Positions 50,886 to 59,338 of a stretch of 59,338 nt of DNA are shown one piece after another. The translations under genes were made by a program, and so were the position numbers. Every line of letters begins with the position of its first letter. Position 1 is the first letter of the stretch. The DNA is taken from NCBI GenBank assembly GCA_044229535.1, contig JBGASU010000002.1, positions 1-59,338 on the forward strand. Direction: 5' to 3'. The stretch is from CAZLFQ01 sp044229535. Its GTDB lineage: Bacteria > Pseudomonadota > Alphaproteobacteria > Rickettsiales > Midichloriaceae. The notes under the pieces were generated by a model, which had not been told where the DNA came from, ran no database searches, and saw nothing but the letters and a program-made list of their open reading frames with translations.

Positions 50886-50975
50886 TGTTAAACTTGGATT
50901 TGAGAAATGAAGCTCCTGTTAACTAAAGAGCTTTGAGATCATTCCATTGCGTAACTTCGATACGAGTAATGCCTA

Positions 50976-51281
50976 TCATCTATAGTCCGTTCGTCTATGA
51001 TGTATATTTCCATGCAAGTAAGAAAACATAGGATTGGTTGCATAGTCAGTGGATGTATAACCTATATCCTTAAAAGAAGGGTTATAGTTAATTTTGGGTG
51101 ATTGAATAACATATCCCTTAGACTGATGTATGTTCTTTTTGAGTGCCTGTGACAACGATAGCCCAGTATTCATCTCAATTTTGACTTTACGAATGAAATA
51201 CCAAAGAGATAAAAAAAACAATGCAAGCATACTTGGTATAACTACCAGATAAATCCAAATAAAATTTAAAGCCTCCATCAT
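50976..51281 (-). CDS. Small membrane protein at the end of the tra operon
   Basis: Protein of 101 residues whose start overlaps the traI stop codon (ATGA), so it is translated as part of the transfer operon. There is one membrane segment (WIYLVVIPSMLALFFLSLWYF, residues 9-29), then a basic juxtamembrane stretch and a polar tail rich in Tyr, Asn and His (YNPSFKDIGYTSTDYATNPM). No family was recognised. Position suggests an accessory role in transfer, entry exclusion or fertility control. Confidence 0.6.
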   Translation of the reverse strand: MMEALNFIWIYLVVIPSMLALFFLSLWYFIRKVKIEMNTGLSLSQALKKNIHQSKGYVIQSPKINYNPSFKDIGYTSTDYATNPMFSYLHGNIHHRRTDYR

Positions 51282-54200
51282 ATCTCTAAATCTATGCTTC
51301 TGTTATTTTCATTACTTCTAATTATATCATTTTTAGAGGTTAATGTACTAGTTAAATTAGATTGTATTGAATTAATTGGCTGTGAGGTTGATATAAGTTT
51401 ATTGAAGCTATCTATTCCCCGTTCTTTAATCATTTGATCTGGATCTTTTATATTATGAGGCAGAGAGATATCTTTGATGTTTAATGTGAGATTGGATTTA
51501 GAAATAACCTCTTTAATTCTAGTGGTTGCCTCTTGGCCAGCCTTATCATTATCTAAACATAGAGAAATTGATTTAATCCCATATTCGTGAAGAGTCATAA
51601 GTTGTCTTTGATTAAAAGCTGTCCCGCCCAGAGCCACTACATTATTAATGCCCTTTGCTTTAGCATGGAGTGCGTCAAACATTCCTTCTACTAAAATGAC
51701 CTCTTTTTCTTTATTTGAAGAAAGTGATTGGATATTGAGCAATGAGTCACTTAGAGACAGACCTTTAGTATACAAATATTTCCCTATCTTATCAGTTTCC
51801 TGATAATTGATATTTCGAGCTGCAAATCCTATGATCTCTCCCTTAGCATTTTGGTAAGGGATGACTAAATTATGACTCTGTCCAATATAGTGAAGCGTTT
51901 TATAAGCTTCTTTAATTTTCTCATCTGAGAAACCTGAGACTTTGAGATACTTACCTAATGCTTTTTTAGAATCTATACATCCTAATCCCATTGATTTAAT
52001 AGTATCAAAATCATATCCGCGCTCATTTTTTAGATAATTAAGAACTTTAATAGCCTTAGGATTATTATATAAAGTATCAGTAGCGTAATTGTTAATGCTA
52101 CCCATTAACTTCAAATCTACTTGCACTATTTGTGGTAGAACAATTGGTTTGGATTGGGGACTTATATTCAAATTGTCTTTCAGTGGTGTGTTCAACCCAC
52201 TATGACTCAAACCTGAGATATCTGTTAAGTATTGCATCATTTCGGATTTACTAGCTGCAGGCATATAATTATCTTTTATATAGTCCCATATTGATTTGTT
52301 GCCCCGAGTGTAATCCACTAAAACACCAGGATTATTCGCATAAACATATACTTTGCCTTTCTTACCAATAGATCCATCAACTTTACTTTCAGAAGTCGAA
52401 ATATAGTATCCATTGTGGCTTCTAAAGCCAAATTGAGGCAAAATCTCAGGAAGCTTTTTATATAATTGGTTATATATTTCCTTAATAGTATGCGTTTCAC
52501 GATAACGTCTGTTAAGAAGAGGTTTAGCTGCTAAAGTTTTATATGACTTTTTGCTATTTAGATTTTGGGATAAAGGTTGGTTCTCTTTTTGGATTTTCTT
52601 AAAAGTCTGATGTTCTGTTGCACTTACTCTTTCACCAGTTTGCGCTCTTAGAGTAGAAGTTAACTTACCTTTATCATCCGTTATAAGAGTTGCATTGAAC
52701 TTTGCCCTCGAAAGAGTTACATAAAACGACTTTTGTGTAGTTAAATTTGGATGGGTTGACTCCATAACGCCTATTACATTGGTATAGGTTTTGCCTTGTG
52801 CTGCGTGCACTGTAGAAGCATAGGCATACTCTAAATGCTTTAAATTGGTGTCATTATGTTGTAGTACAAGGAATTTCCCATCATTGTCTTTAAATATGTA
52901 TTTGTTTTCTTTAGATTCAACAAAACTAATATTCTTGGAATTGATAATTTCTTTATTATCACTACTATTTCTAGTCCATCTTAGTTGCTCGCCTGCTTGA
53001 ACTAAAAATTGTCGATTTTCGAATATCTCATGATTTGCCCTTTTCTCATTTATTAACTTACTTGGTTGCCACTCGATCAATTTTCCGTCTTCTTTCTTAA
53101 GAATCACTGAATTATTCTTCACAGATTCTACTAATAAACAATCGCCTCGATCAATTCCAAGGGTTTGATATTTACGATTAAACAAAACGCTATTACCAGC
53201 CTCATAATTTTTTGACTGGCACATCTCTGCTATTGTTAACCCTTTACTTTCTAGGGCTTTAAAAATTATTGGTTCTCCTTTCAACTTACCCTCAAATATA
53301 AGCTGGTTGCGAATTTCTGCATTAATCGTTTCGCGTATTTTGTGAGATGGGGCAGTGAGTAATGTTTCATTCCTATCTTTATCGCTTAAGCGTAGCCATT
53401 CATGAGCTGCAAGGTTTGCTAGCAATTGCTTACCATTCTCTGTATCAACTAATTTGATTGTAGGCTCTATGATATTGTCACCTAGCTTGTCCATAGCTGA
53501 TACGATATCACCTTGAATGGAATCATATACTGCACTTTTAAGTGCAATATTCTTTTGTCTAATAATATCGTCCATAACTGCGGTCTGCATTCCTGCATTC
53601 TGTAATTGTTCAAAAGGTTTGCCTGCTTCAACTGCATTTAGTTGCTTACTATCACCTACTAAAACAATTCTAAAGTCCAACTCAATTGATAATTTTAATA
53701 AAGCGTTAATCTGCCCTGTTGAACTTAAAGATGCCTCATCCACCACTACGATAGTATTTGCCAAGTCAGCACGCATCTTTTGTTTGCCTGCTTCAGTACC
53801 TCTTCCATGGATTAAACCATCATATCTAAATAGAAACTTATGGATAGTTTCTGATTTTATACCCGCTTCTGACTCTAAGGTATTTGATGCAGAGGCACTA
53901 GGCGCCAACCCTCTCATTGTATAACCCTGTTCTTTAAATAAAAAGTGAGCATGCTGTAACATAAAAGTCTTCCCTGCTCCAGCTACACCCTGAATTCCAA
54001 TAACGCGGTCTTTTGAGTTTAGAATTAATGATATTGCCTCTTTTTGTCCAAGATTAACGGTCGTTTCTTTCAAAGACTGCTCAATCTTAGTAAGACTTAT
54101 AATAGGACTTACAGCTCCCTTACCAAGTTTCATTAAGCTAATAGTTTCATGTTCTCTTAAAAGAGTAGTCTTAGTTGTAAGAGGATTTTCGAAAGCAGCT

Positions 54201-55420
54201 AACTTTTGCTGAGCAATTAACAGAGTTCCATTATCTTTATAATTTTGTAGTTCCTTAGCTATTTTTTCTAAATTTGCTTTCCCTAAGGAATAAGATAGTG
54301 AGTGCTTTAGTAGATCAGATTCTTCCCATACAGATTGACGCTCGCTCAGATGGCTTATTGCATAATCTAATGCCAAGGTCTCTACACTCTTTTGGGAATG
54401 CCTAGCGGGGATGTCACGATCTATATGACGATTACTCTGTAAATAGTATAAATCAAATTTTTTACAAAAAGCTTCCCACTTATTTTGAATATAATTTTTT
54501 AAAGTAGGATCAGAATTATTACTATCAGAAATTTGTACTACTTTGGTAGGTTGTTTTGCTTTATCGTGTTCCTCCAAGATGAGCTGCCATCGTGCAGTCA
54601 GTAGCTCATTAGTGACTTCTTTTTTATAGTTTCTAGTGCGTAAAGTAAGCTCAGCTTTAATTCTTGCATTCAGATTTTCATACGATTCTCCAGCTTTGGC
54701 TATTTCCTTAGACCTACTACTAAAATCTCGTATCAAAGAGTCAGGGATTTCTTTAAGTTCAAACAAAGAATGTTTGCCTGTTATAACAAGTTCATAACCT
54801 TTTTTAGCTAATTCATAAGCAAGTTCTGATCTATATATTTGCCCTAACAGTAATTTGTTTTCAAATATCTTCCCAAAATGAGCTGATCTCCATTTTTTAT
54901 CATCACGTTCTACTACGTTAGACAATACACAATGTGTATGAAGTTGAGGGTCTAGATTCCTTGATACATCATGTTGAAAGAGTGCGGCAGTAATATTAGG
55001 TGCCTTCTCTAAAACTATTTCTCCGTTTATCATCTTACGGGTCTCAATAAGATTTTTTTCAGCGTAATTTAAAGCCTTTAAAACTGCTTTCTTATGAGCC
55101 TCATACATATTCTTATCTTGCATGACTTCAGCCTTTATTGAGACACTCTTTGGTGCTGAAAATGTTAGATCTATTCCAGAAGCATGCACTATTTCATTAT
55201 TTTCTTTACGACCAAGAGTTTCTCCATTTGGCAATTTCCCTTTTAGGACGTTTTGGAAATCTTCTTTCTTAACTTGACCTTCTAAGTCAAGTTTTTCTGC
55301 TCCTTTGCCATACCATTCGCTATTCTGCTTATGTTCTGGATCATCTTTGGCGTAATAATTATCTTTTTCATAGTAGTTTGAAGCTGCTGCTGCACTACTT
55401 ACATTTGCAATAGATAACAT
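51278..55420 (-). CDS. traI: TraI, MobF relaxase-helicase with C-terminal Toprim domain
   Basis: Conjugative relaxase, about 1380 residues. The start is the ATG at 55420, six bases after AAGAGG. The N-terminal TrwC-type relaxase has the tyrosine cluster NYYEKDNYYAK (about residues 15-25) and the HUH metal motif LDPQLHTHC (about 157-165). A RecD-like helicase follows: Walker A GVAGAGKT (about 476), Walker B TIVVVDEASLSS (about 552), and AYASTVHAAQGKTYTNVIGV late in the domain. Unlike F TraI, the C-terminus carries a DUF3991/Toprim primase-like module (LVEGMFDALHA about 1241, SLCLDNDKAGQEA about 1285). It would nick oriT, unwind the strand and possibly prime its complement in the recipient. Confidence 0.94.
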   Translation of the reverse strand: MLSIANVSSAAAASNYYEKDNYYAKDDPEHKQNSEWYGKGAEKLDLEGQVKKEDFQNVLKGKLPNGETLGRKENNEIVHASGIDLTFSAPKSVSIKAEVMQDKNMYEAHKKAVLKALNYAEKNLIETRKMINGEIVLEKAPNITAALFQHDVSRNLDPQLHTHCVLSNVVERDDKKWRSAHFGKIFENKLLLGQIYRSELAYELAKKGYELVITGKHSLFELKEIPDSLIRDFSSRSKEIAKAGESYENLNARIKAELTLRTRNYKKEVTNELLTARWQLILEEHDKAKQPTKVVQISDSNNSDPTLKNYIQNKWEAFCKKFDLYYLQSNRHIDRDIPARHSQKSVETLALDYAISHLSERQSVWEESDLLKHSLSYSLGKANLEKIAKELQNYKDNGTLLIAQQKLAAFENPLTTKTTLLREHETISLMKLGKGAVSPIISLTKIEQSLKETTVNLGQKEAISLILNSKDRVIGIQGVAGAGKTFMLQHAHFLFKEQGYTMRGLAPSASASNTLESEAGIKSETIHKFLFRYDGLIHGRGTEAGKQKMRADLANTIVVVDEASLSSTGQINALLKLSIELDFRIVLVGDSKQLNAVEAGKPFEQLQNAGMQTAVMDDIIRQKNIALKSAVYDSIQGDIVSAMDKLGDNIIEPTIKLVDTENGKQLLANLAAHEWLRLSDKDRNETLLTAPSHKIRETINAEIRNQLIFEGKLKGEPIIFKALESKGLTIAEMCQSKNYEAGNSVLFNRKYQTLGIDRGDCLLVESVKNNSVILKKEDGKLIEWQPSKLINEKRANHEIFENRQFLVQAGEQLRWTRNSSDNKEIINSKNISFVESKENKYIFKDNDGKFLVLQHNDTNLKHLEYAYASTVHAAQGKTYTNVIGVMESTHPNLTTQKSFYVTLSRAKFNATLITDDKGKLTSTLRAQTGERVSATEHQTFKKIQKENQPLSQNLNSKKSYKTLAAKPLLNRRYRETHTIKEIYNQLYKKLPEILPQFGFRSHNGYYISTSESKVDGSIGKKGKVYVYANNPGVLVDYTRGNKSIWDYIKDNYMPAASKSEMMQYLTDISGLSHSGLNTPLKDNLNISPQSKPIVLPQIVQVDLKLMGSINNYATDTLYNNPKAIKVLNYLKNERGYDFDTIKSMGLGCIDSKKALGKYLKVSGFSDEKIKEAYKTLHYIGQSHNLVIPYQNAKGEIIGFAARNINYQETDKIGKYLYTKGLSLSDSLLNIQSLSSNKEKEVILVEGMFDALHAKAKGINNVVALGGTAFNQRQLMTLHEYGIKSISLCLDNDKAGQEATTRIKEVISKSNLTLNIKDISLPHNIKDPDQMIKERGIDSFNKLISTSQPINSIQSNLTSTLTSKNDIIRSNENNRSIDLEI

Positions 55421-55462
55421 TTTCAACCTCTTATTATATTGTTAATGAGTCAAAACATATTC

Positions 55463-57292
55463 TTAAATCTCTAAGCAGTTAGCTACAGTAAGCTTGCGGG
55501 CTGTATCTTCATTTGCATTATTTTCCTTACACGTCTCTAACTTAAGTGATTCAACCGCTTCATCTTCATTGCCAGTAATAATTTCTTTATCAAGTTCTAG
55601 AAGTTTTTCATTTATTTTTTTCCGATCGATGTACTCAAATTCAACTTTTGCGACTGGAAAACTCTTAGCCATTATAAAAAACCCCTCCTTGTCTTTCAAA
55701 TTGGTGAGTTCAGAAGGTAATGCCAAATATTTACTATGTTTGTGACGGTTAATATTAATTCCATCTCTCATTTCATGTGAACCATACGATAACCCTTCCC
55801 TATACTCCTCAACTTCTGAAGCACCTATACTCTCTGAATACCATTTTCCAGATTCATGATCCCCTGCTCTTAAAAAAACTTTATTATTACATAATGAGCT
55901 TATTGTCTGAGCGCCGTTCGTACCGTAACTATTACGTAGCTGAGATATTGATTGAATACTTAAGACGAAACAACCGCCAAATTGCCTTGTTTCAGCTAAT
56001 CCTTGTTCTAAGCTTGGCAGAGTATGTAAGGAGGGTAGTTCATCGAGTATAAGCCATATTTTTCTGTCTCGGTTCTTGGATAATGATAAAATGTTTGTAA
56101 TAGCTATATCCAGCCATGCAGAGATTAAAGGTGTTAACGTGGAATGGAGGTCGCCTCTTGAAGTAAGAAAGATGCATCCTTTTGTTGATTCGTCTTTTAT
56201 CCAATCTCTAATCGAAAACAAATTTCCTTTGTCTCTTAAGAACTCAAGGCATTTTAAATGAGTGGCAAGCACAGACATGACGCTAAGAGCTGTTTTAGGA
56301 GAATTTTCATCAATGATGGCACCCGCAGCCGTTCCTTTGACTAATGCTGCCGCCTCCTTTAAGTTTTTCTTAAGTAGGGTTGTAACTAATTCTTCATTTG
56401 ATACACCTCCTCTACTATATAAAGCTGAGCAAACTTCCGAAAAAATAGTTCTAGCGGCCTTTGTCCAGAAAGGGTCACTTCCCCCTTTGTCCATTGGAAT
56501 TAATGCAGATGCTATAGCATCAAAACCAGCTTTCTGATTCACTTCTTTAAATATACTCCATACAGGAGAGCGCTTATCAAAAGGATTTAATAAAATATCA
56601 TTCTTCTCATCATAGAAGTGTTCAGTGTACACTCCCATTTTATCGTAAATTATTGCTTTATCGCCGCGCTTTTTAATCTGTTCTATTAACTTACTAATTA
56701 AAATAGTTTTGCCTGAACCTGTTGTTCCTGCAATTAAAGTATGTGTACTCTCTGAATGAGCAGGATAAGGTATATCTCCCAGTAAATATCCATTATACCT
56801 ATTTTTTCTATTATAATTTGAAATTAGCTTTTTAAGAGATTCACTTGAAACTAAAACATTGCCTCTAATATCTTCATCTTTAGTAAACTTGCCGCCCTTC
56901 TTCAAAAAGATAAAAGTAAGAATAATGAAAATAAGCCCGCTTATTGTCAGGGATAATTCAAAATTCTGAACCATTACTTCTTCTACATAATTTTTAATAT
57001 GTAAGACATTTGGATTTACCAGAATTTCCTTAGCTTTCATTTCAAGGGGATTTCCCAGACGTCCTTCGACTTTGATAATATTATTGTGATTACCTAATTG
57101 CTTAGCTATATGGGCTAGCCCATACCAATACATAACTTTGAACTGATATAAGGTGATTTTAAGTAAACCTAAGCTAATATTTAATAAGATTATTACGGCT
57201 AACCCAAATTTCGACAATACAACACACACTTGCCTTAACATTCTCAAGGAATGTAATGATAACTGGCCACCTCTAACAAAAGTTTTGCTCAT
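55463..57292 (-). CDS. traD: TraD, type IV coupling protein
   Basis: Hexameric membrane ATPase that brings the relaxosome to the secretion channel, 609 residues (F TraD 717). There are two N-terminal membrane segments (about residues 23-47 and 113-132). Walker A is HTLIAGTTGSGKTILISKL (about 181-199), Walker B is RKIWLILDELPSLHTLPSLEQG (about 405-426), and TRQFGGCFVLSIQSISQLR follows, all typical of TraD/VirD4. The C-terminal tail is shorter than in F and acidic. The gene lies 42 bases upstream of traI and three bases after the relaxosome accessory gene. Confidence 0.95.
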   Translation of the reverse strand: MSKTFVRGGQLSLHSLRMLRQVCVVLSKFGLAVIILLNISLGLLKITLYQFKVMYWYGLAHIAKQLGNHNNIIKVEGRLGNPLEMKAKEILVNPNVLHIKNYVEEVMVQNFELSLTISGLIFIILTFIFLKKGGKFTKDEDIRGNVLVSSESLKKLISNYNRKNRYNGYLLGDIPYPAHSESTHTLIAGTTGSGKTILISKLIEQIKKRGDKAIIYDKMGVYTEHFYDEKNDILLNPFDKRSPVWSIFKEVNQKAGFDAIASALIPMDKGGSDPFWTKAARTIFSEVCSALYSRGGVSNEELVTTLLKKNLKEAAALVKGTAAGAIIDENSPKTALSVMSVLATHLKCLEFLRDKGNLFSIRDWIKDESTKGCIFLTSRGDLHSTLTPLISAWLDIAITNILSLSKNRDRKIWLILDELPSLHTLPSLEQGLAETRQFGGCFVLSIQSISQLRNSYGTNGAQTISSLCNNKVFLRAGDHESGKWYSESIGASEVEEYREGLSYGSHEMRDGININRHKHSKYLALPSELTNLKDKEGFFIMAKSFPVAKVEFEYIDRKKINEKLLELDKEIITGNEDEAVESLKLETCKENNANEDTARKLTVANCLEI

Positions 57293-57295
57293 ACT

Positions 57296-57640
57296 TTACT
57301 CTATGTAATTCCATTCTTTCAATTTCGAATCTGCAAAATTTTTACAGTCTATCACTGTACTAGCTTCAAGGGTTTTATTAGCCATTTCTCTGGTTAACAT
57401 AAAAGTTTTAATCATAAGCTTCATTAGCTCCCGATCGTGATCACAACCAAATCTTGATTTACCTTCATTTATGTTTTTAGTCTCATTTGAAATGAGCATT
57501 TCATCATCGAATAAGCGCATCCTAATGTAAGTACTTAAATTAGGTGCCCCAGCCTGTATCGCAAGTTGTTCCAAATGTAGACGCTCTTCCTTCTTTAATC
57601 TAACACCTACATTTCCAATTTTATTTTCACTATTTGCCAT
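57296..57640 (-). CDS. Relaxosome accessory (MobC-like ribbon-helix-helix) protein
   Basis: Protein of 114 residues between traG and traD, starting at the ATG at 57640, which has GAGG six bases upstream. The N-terminal segment IGNVGVRLKKEERLHLEQLAIQ followed by AGAPNLSTYIRMRLFDDE is the pattern of ribbon-helix-helix plasmid mobilisation proteins (MobC-like), where the first strand contacts DNA. The C-terminal half is helical (KLMIKTFMLTREMANKTLEA). It most likely binds oriT with the relaxase. It overlaps the traG stop by about ten bases. Confidence 0.7.
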   Translation of the reverse strand: MANSENKIGNVGVRLKKEERLHLEQLAIQAGAPNLSTYIRMRLFDDEMLISNETKNINEGKSRFGCDHDRELMKLMIKTFMLTREMANKTLEASTVIDCKNFADSKLKEWNYIE

Positions 57641-59338
57641 CAGTATCCTCACTCTTAAAATTACTATTTATTTTTGATGGTTCAGTACCTAGTGCTTCTG
57701 GTAATCGATGTAAACTGAATGACTTTGCTTGCGTAACAAAGGCACCATCTTTTAATTTAGTCTGTACAGTATCTACAACATGCGCGTTATCGATTTGATT
57801 AGATCGAATAATTCCTTCATTGAAGGCTAATTTCTCATCGGCACTTTTTTCGAGTGTTGAGTTATCAATATGTCTTTCATTTGTAGCGCTATTATAATGT
57901 TCTATAACATCGTGAGCATCCAATTGTTGCTCACGTCCTTCTACTTTTGGATTGACATCATTATATTCAGATTCCAAATTCCCAACTTTCACAGTTTGCT
58001 CAGCTGCTCTAAAGGTTTTTTTATGGTTATTTAAACCACTATCATGTAAAAACTTATCTTTTAGATTTTGCGAAGCAATAGGATCATTAGCTAATATTGT
58101 TAAAGCTCTTTCTTCTAAAGGTCGGCCGTTTAGGTCTTTCTGAGATTTGGCATATTCTATAAACTCAGGAATTCTGTCTTGATTAAATGAAACTGAACTA
58201 CTACTTAGGTATTGAGCTTGTTCACTAAAGCTCTTGGCGTTATCAAATGAAGCCCTACTTTGTTCTTCAAACCTTTGAGCTTCAGAATAATTATGGCTAA
58301 ACGTTTCATTTAAACTATTCCCATGTGAATCGGTTAATTCAAGAGTCCTATCTTTAATTGCACTACTCACGATTGCTAAATCTTTAACACGCTGATTATT
58401 TCTATTAATTCTTTCTGACTCACTATATCCCTCACTACTTCTACTATCAGAGGTAGCATTTACTGAGGCAGAAGCACCTAAACCTAAGCCGCCACCACCA
58501 ATACCTGCGTTACCAGTAAGAGCCATATTAAATGCTGTAGCTTTATCAATCCCCCTACTTGTAGCTATTTCATTAGCTTCTTGCTCTACACGGCTGTACG
58601 CGTCTTTTAATTCACTTGCACTATGCTCTGCAAATCTAACTCCGTGATTTTCATTTACAGAATGCGACGCCATAGATGATGCAAGTAAATCCATTGATTT
58701 TGATTTCGCAAATGACGCTTGTTTAGAGAAGTTTTCTCCCATACTTTGAGAAAGAGTCGCATTTAATATAGCACTTTGAGCTTGGGTATCGTTACTAGTG
58801 AATTGCAGGTTTGGAAGACGGGATGTTGAGCCAGTTTGATCATAGACACTTCTTCCATCAGCATTTGTGGAAGTAATGCCACCTGAGAAATTAACAGCTT
58901 GCATTCTCGCTGTATCAAAGAATGCTGAATCATTCATTTTATTGCCGTTCGTATTATTGAAGCTCGAGTTATCAAGGTTTACATTTCCCAGACTAAAATT
59001 CCCAGTTGAAGCCTCTGCAGCAGCACTACTTGCTGCAGATTGTGGTATTGCTAACATTGATGTAGAAAGCCCAGTAACTGCCATAGTACCTTTCGCCAAA
59101 CCTGCAGCAATAAAAGGAATTGACCATGAAAGGTATCCTGCCATCAGAGCAACACTTTGGTTTATCTCTTCAATACCACCTTGAGTTGCTATAGTTAAGC
59201 CGTACCCCCCTAAAGCCGCAGACTTCATGCTGGCTTGTCCTATCATAACCCTATTTAATATTGCATAGAGTGGAGCCCAAGACTGTAGCCAAATAAATGT
59301 TATAAAATATCCCTTAGCTATTTGCCCCCCAATAGGTA
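57630..59338 (-). CDS. traG: TraG, C-terminal part (begins across the circular junction)
   Basis: Remainder of TraG; bases 59199-59338 duplicate bases 1-140. The inner-membrane segments end near the junction (hydrophobic stretch reading LSWSIPFIAAGLAKGTMAVT). The rest is a polar periplasmic domain rich in Ser, Asn, Ala and Gln with a glycine-rich patch (GNAGIGGGGLGLGASA) and long predicted helices (LKDAYSRVEQEANEIATSRG), as in the F-family exclusion region. In F, the N-terminal half acts in pilus assembly and the C-terminal half in mating-pair stabilisation and surface exclusion. The stop overlaps the start of the next small gene by about 10 bases, so the transfer operon continues downstream without a gap. 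Confidence 0.88.
   Translation of the reverse strand, partial: PIGGQIAKGYFITFIWLQSWAPLYAILNRVMIGQASMKSAALGGYGLTIATQGGIEEINQSVALMAGYLSWSIPFIAAGLAKGTMAVTGLSTSMLAIPQSAASSAAAEASTGNFSLGNVNLDNSSFNNTNGNKMNDSAFFDTARMQAVNFSGGITSTNADGRSVYDQTGSTSRLPNLQFTSNDTQAQSAILNATLSQSMGENFSKQASFAKSKSMDLLASSMASHSVNENHGVRFAEHSASELKDAYSRVEQEANEIATSRGIDKATAFNMALTGNAGIGGGGLGLGASASVNATSDSRSSEGYSESERINRNNQRVKDLAIVSSAIKDRTLELTDSHGNSLNETFSHNYSEAQRFEEQSRASFDNAKSFSEQAQYLSSSSVSFNQDRIPEFIEYAKSQKDLNGRPLEERALTILANDPIASQNLKDKFLHDSGLNNHKKTFRAAEQTVKVGNLESEYNDVNPKVEGREQQLDAHDVIEHYNSATNERHIDNSTLEKSADEKLAFNEGIIRSNQIDNAHVVDTVQTKLKDGAFVTQAKSFSLHRLPEALGTEPSKINSNFKSEDTDGK
59199..59338. repeat. Terminal redundancy, right copy (circular junction)
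   Basis: Second copy of bases 1-140. It lies within traG and is most simply the same DNA read twice when a circular plasmid is written as a line. Confidence 0.93.

Noticed and set aside
1..59338. tRNA, rRNA or tmRNA genes
   Set aside because: No cloverleaf-like GC-rich segment or rRNA-like sequence was seen on either strand.

Overview
The first 140 bases of the window are repeated exactly as its last 140 bases (1-140 = 59199-59338), and the conjugation gene traG reads in frame through that junction. I therefore read the window as a complete circular plasmid of about 59,198 bp, linearised inside traG. The DNA is strongly AT-rich. Its F-type conjugation genes have a rickettsial flavour, and it carries a plasmid initiator ending in a DnaA-like segment and proteins with the alphaproteobacterial gene-transfer-agent (GTA) TIM-barrel domain. 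The likely host is an obligately intracellular alphaproteobacterium, most plausibly of the Rickettsiales. That is inference; no rRNA or tRNA gene is present to settle it.

Conjugation block (minus strand, 14.7 kb down through position 1 and on to 51.0 kb across the junction). One long, tightly overlapping operon reads traA-traL-traE-traK-traB-traV-traC-trbI-(S26 peptidase)-traW-traU-trbC-traN-(second TraN-like gene)-traF-traH-traG-(relaxosome accessory gene)-traD-traI-(small membrane protein). It should encode a complete F-type mating-pair apparatus, coupling protein and MobF relaxase. Its promoter side (14.75-15.0 kb) holds hairpins and three related inverted repeats, and it faces a divergent XRE repressor.

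Signalling block (15.0-21.1 kb, plus strand except the last gene): XRE regulator, a membrane protein with a degenerate histidine-kinase-like end, a STAND/NB-ARC-TPR protein that begins with an apparent signal peptide, a TPR paralogue without the NTPase, and a convergent secreted nuclease.

Replication and partition (21.1-27.7 kb). A 1.9-kb non-coding region carries two interleaved repeat families: eight copies of a roughly 20-bp palindrome, and eleven GTTCTCACA-type iterons, six of them clustered and mostly 22 bp apart. It is followed by parA, parB, rep and, apparently in the same operon, a membrane-anchored GTA_TIM protein.

Toxin block (28.1-34.6 kb). A consensus promoter precedes a 1892-residue protein that joins a second GTA_TIM domain to a long adhesin-like region and a polymorphic-toxin-like C-terminus. 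A probable immunity gene overlaps its stop codon. Methyltransferase, DUF2971 and hypothetical genes follow.

Accessory mosaic (37.3-50.4 kb): a copper/metal cassette (MauE/DoxX-like, DUF2231, a multicopper oxidase with a CopB-like barrel, and a CDF transporter), a WGR protein, a serine recombinase, an AbiE toxin-antitoxin pair, a RadC-PAS protein, UmuDC, and an isolated isoprenoid gene, ispE. The copper and RadC segments are each bounded on one side by an intact gene and on the other by a decayed copy of that gene's 3' end (resolvase and umuC), a repeated architectural signature. A third relic is the last 20 codons of a copB-like gene.

The candidates for an undescribed system are the paired GTA_TIM proteins, one tied to plasmid replication and one heading a giant toxin with an immunity gene, and the exported-looking STAND/TPR signalling cluster beside the transfer operon.
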